From: Xenopus tropicalis
Lineage: Eukaryota; Chordata; Amphibia; Anura; Pipidae
Reading direction: 5' to 3'
Assembly (NCBI RefSeq): GCF_000004195.4
Contig: NC_030679.2
Span: 18,364,712 to 18,428,711, forward strand
Length of the DNA: 64,000 nt
The notes below the pieces were generated by a model, which saw only the letters and a list, made by a program, of their open reading frames with translations, was not told the DNA's origin and made no database searches. Each line of letters opens with the position of its first letter. Within the stretch, counting starts at the first letter, position 1. The position numbers and the translations under genes were made by a program. This document shows positions 60,207 through 64,000 of the stretch, piece after piece.

Positions 60207-63200
60207 CCTACAAGTTATAACACAGCTGTCAGATCTTTATTTATTACATTTAAATATATTAGCCTATAATCCTTTATATAAAGAATCCTGATTTATAATA
60301 TCATTCATGTACCAAACACAAATCACTAAACAAAATTCATTCAACTATATAGTGTGTGTGTGAAAACAAAGTCGCCCACACCGGAATATCTTGGGTAAAA
60401 AAGTAGCTTTTATTGCAAAATGCTTAAAACCATTGAGAATCATAGACTCCTAAAACTCCTTAACCATTTCAGACCTGCTGTTTGCTTTATCATGGGTTAT
60501 AATGTGTGTGCACTATAAATACATTTGCTGTATGTGTGACACATCACCTTCCTGAGGAGTGCTCCTTGTGACCGAATTAGTGACCTCAATAAATGCTGCA
60601 TGTGTTCACAGCAAATGGGTGGCAAACTCTGAGAGTGTTGGAATGGACAATCCTATTGACAGCCCCTAACAACCTAAACCCCCTTTAGGAGTGAACCCCT
60701 AAACTTCAACCCCTAACAACCTGTGCCATATGAATGCTGAAGCCCTGCCTGAGAGCCAGAGTGAAGGAAGAAGAGGCCCCTTGAAATTCAGGAAGGCTAG
60801 GGCAAAAATCTGAGTGGGAAATAAATAACATAAATGAGGGATGTCTTACCTGCAGTGGGGCTAGCAATTTGTCAGCAGTTAAAGGGTTGCAAGTTATACA
60901 TCCCTTATGTATATAGACTAAATATATGCCTATATATCTCTATGTGATTCTATGTGATTCCCTTTCTGATGTACCCTAAAACAAGCCATACCCAGCTTCT
61001 CTGAAAACACAGGAATCCTCCATCAGACTGCTGCTGAAATAACTGTGTATGTAAATAGAGTAATACATGTGACCTTATTCAATGACAAGCACATAGGGGG
61101 CCTGAATATTTTTTTCCATAGGGGAATGTTCCACTGTGCTGTTCCACAGTTTTGCCCCAGATTTGCAGAAAATTTGCCCCAGGTCCAATCAGATATTTGA
61201 TTTTAAAAACAGCAAACCAACTTCTACTTGCTGATTAACTGCCACTTGTTCCCAAAAGTAGAGCAAACTTTGCCCTGTGTGGCAAAAAACAAAACAAAAC
61301 AATCCTATGTACTTTATTGTGATGTATTTTCTACTACCAACTTGCCAATGCAACAGCCACAGAGCCATTATATCTAAAAAGTGCCACAAAATAAATGTAC
61401 CTACATTGTACATGCTCCCCCTAAGAGTTCTGTTTGAATGTGGTTAATCCTAAGGCAGAGGTTGGTTTATCTGTCCAAAAAGATTTAGTAGTATATGGCA
61501 AACGTGCTAACATTAGAGCATGCCTGTAATACCCTCAAACATATCTGGACACAAAACTACCATCATTAATATAAAACAATTCACTAATTCTTCTGCTGGT
61601 CTATGCAGACAGCTAGTGTCTTTTGTATCCCATAAATCTATTCTATAATTCAAAAGTTATCCATCTTGTTTCCCTCTCTAGCATCAATTCAATGTATAAT
61701 GCCTTCTCTTGCTATGTAACAAACCATAGCAGGAGATTACTTGCCTGAAAGAGCTCTTGGTGGTGAGGACTGCTGGCAGCTGGTGGCCAAGCTCTGTTCC
61801 CTTCTTTCTTTTCCTTCCACCTCCTGACTTGTGAATGGCTCATTAAAATAGCCTTCTCCTTGCCATTGCCTTGTTGGTTAGAAATACGATACCAGCTGCA
61901 TTGTGAACTGCCCTGACTTTTTTTTGCCTCTTCTGTCATACAAGCCCTTCTTCTATATGACTTTGGTTACAAGGTGCCCTTAGTAATGGAAAGAGGCTGT
62001 TCACTTTACCACATTCATTGTACTGAAAATATCCACCATCAAGGCATGTGCTTGGAGTGAGGTTACATCTTCATTCCTTACACCCAGTCATTAAACATGC
62101 ACATTGCTCCCTTTTCAAGGTTTAGTGCCAATCAGAGTCTCAAATGATCATCTTCCTCTCTACTCAGCAATTGCAAATGGAAGAATTCACCCCCTTAACT
62201 TTATAAAAAGACTTGCCATATTCCTTTACCAGTGTAATGCAACATGTCCAGAAAAAATCAATTTTAGAGAAAGCATATAGAAATTCAGTATTAAAAGAAC
62301 CCTCAGGATGCATAAAGAATGTTTTTAAACTTGGAGACCAAGGGGTACTGTACCTCAGTTTCACAGAGGTGCTGGTTTAAAGTCCCTTGTGTAAATATCC
62401 CTTTCCTACCTTGTTAAAACGATAAGAGGTGGTTGGGATCCATAGAAAAAAAGCCTATCCCCATACAATTTAAAGAGTGGTCCATGGAACATGCCATAGT
62501 GTCTACCAGAAGAGTAGAAAAAATATGTAAGCAAAGATAGTGGTCACAGAGAAGAACTTCATCTGTGATTATCAGCAGAATAATAGTTACAGAAGATGTA
62601 TTCTTTTGTGATTGGTTACTAAAACACATATGTAGCTAATCATAATTTATTTTGTATTTGTAGTAGGCTTTGCTGTTAACAGTTTGAGAGTTTCAATATA
62701 TAGCGTCACCTCTGTGGGTACTGGGGTCAGTATTCACACCATTGTTGTTACCCAAAGTATTTTATAGTATTGTCACCTACCTAAAAAGTACCGAAATTCC
62801 TATATTTTTACCCTTCTTCCTTTACTGATATCATTGGCATCAAGGATTATTTTTACAGCCAAGGTTGGTAAAATAACAGCCAGGTAGCACCCCTAGATGT
62901 CAAGGATATACTGGAATATGTTTTCCTGGTAATCACTATCAGTGGTTTTGTTCACTATAAAAAAAAGCAGATTATTAGGCCTTAATGTCTCCTCCCTCTC
63001 GGAATTAAAGCATTAAAGAGGCTTAGTGATAAAATAGTGTTTATTCCTTTATGTCCTATACACTATGTGGCTATACACAAACATTTATTTAGGCCTCACT
63101 TTTCATAGAATTCACAGAAAAATTCTCAAGTATTAGAGTATTGAGTATTAGTAGGCTCAACACAATTATGTGTATTGTAATAACCCTTAAAATAATATTG

Positions 63201-64000
63201 CCTGTCTGCCTCAAATAGACAAAAACCATTGATAAGCTGCATTTTGCAACCCTTAACTCAAACAACCATGTTAAGAGCCTTTTCCATGTCCTTAGGAACC
63301 AAAAAAATGTAATTGCAAGAGAGCTAGGTCTTTTCCCTAGAGCGTATATTCCTATTACTAAATATGCTATAACCTAAAGCTGGCGAGCACTTGTGAGTTA
63401 ATAGAATCCAAAACGTTTGTATAATGCACAGCCAGACACATGTTTGTCTAGATTACAAGGAGTCGGAATGCATCTAGGCAGAACAAATCAGACATTCCTT
63501 TTGTTATCTATACTTCTGTCTATTCATTTGACTTCCTTATGACCGTAAACTACATCAGAAAGTTAAAAATATATCCATAGTCTCATTGATGGAAGTATGG
63601 AAACCATATTGCTGAAAGCTGGGGTGGGCTTTGCGCCAAAATAACAATTAGCTTTTTCAGAATGACCCACCTAAAACATATTCAAAGTATGGGGCCTATT
63701 TATAAAGCCACATGCTTCTCCTGATGAATGCTTTAACACTGTCCTCTGCCATTTATAAAGTTAGCAGACAGAGCCCATTACACACTTAAAAGTATAAATA
63801 TTTATAGAGATGTATTTGCTTTTACCCAGAAATGTACACTATTATTGTACCCCACTTCAAAGCTGGTGTAACCCAATAAACTGCATTATGACTAAATTAA
63901 TATGTTTCCTTCAGTTGCCCAGAGATTTAAAGCATGTGCCGCTATGGGTTAGGATTTGGTTTTAGGCTGCAAGGTATTTTGTAAATTACCCCTTAAGGAT
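60207..64000 (-). other. Upstream flank of troponin I, promoter not pinned down
   Basis: The non-coding first exon and promoter should lie here. A GTATTTATAG word on the minus strand near 60514-60523 is one base from the MEF2 consensus, but it is not evidence by itself. The part 62785-62895 is a copy of the dispersed repeat ending in TAAAATAACAGCCAGGTAGCA. No other gene or exon is recognisable to the window end. Confidence 0.4.

Noticed and set aside
1..64000. tRNA, rRNA or snRNA genes
   Set aside because: No cloverleaf boxes or conserved RNA cores were found; the only tRNA-like stretch is the 18-nt primer site of the LTR element.

Overview
The window looks like nuclear DNA of a pipid frog, most likely Xenopus. 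The two protein genes are vertebrate and intron-split. The rest is AT-rich non-coding DNA packed with frog-type interspersed repeats: CR1-like LINE ends with short tandem tails, hAT-like and Harbinger-like MITEs, and elements that begin TATGGGACCTGTTATCC. No bacterial, organellar or RNA-gene signals were seen.

Two genes are supported, both on the minus strand. BPGM (bisphosphoglycerate mutase) has a coding sequence that can be rebuilt completely from two exons: 15674-16274 carries the start and residues 1-200, and 9080-9258 carries the rest and the stop, giving 259 codons as in mammals. A troponin I gene of the slow-skeletal (TNNI1-like) type has seven coding exons between 60168 and 52107, including a 7-bp microexon. 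It encodes 183 residues with no cardiac N-terminal extension.

Layout: 1-9079 lies 3' of BPGM and holds a three-level nest of foldback elements (1323-2697) and a locally triplicated sequence (3790-4815). BPGM with its 6.4-kb intron spans 9080-16333; the intron holds a large TA/TCTA microsatellite and a perfect 32-bp-arm palindrome. From 16.4 to 52.1 kb there is a repeat-rich interval: several hAT-like MITEs with 8-bp target duplications, a very young LTR retrotransposon that lacks recognisable gag-pol (30926-34139, minus strand), a CR1 LINE with an 831-codon open frame (38390-41064), and other CR1 pieces, one split by a hAT insertion. Troponin I spans 52.1-60.2 kb, and the same 80-bp minisatellite occupies two of its introns. 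The region to 64000 is its upstream side, with no further gene seen.

The most interesting point is the neighbourhood. A striated-muscle troponin I lies upstream of, and in the same direction as, BPGM. In mammals BPGM adjoins CALD1, which shares a domain family with LSP1, and LSP1 sits between TNNI2 and TNNT3. This suggests a troponin I paralogue from a linkage group in which mammals keep no troponin I.
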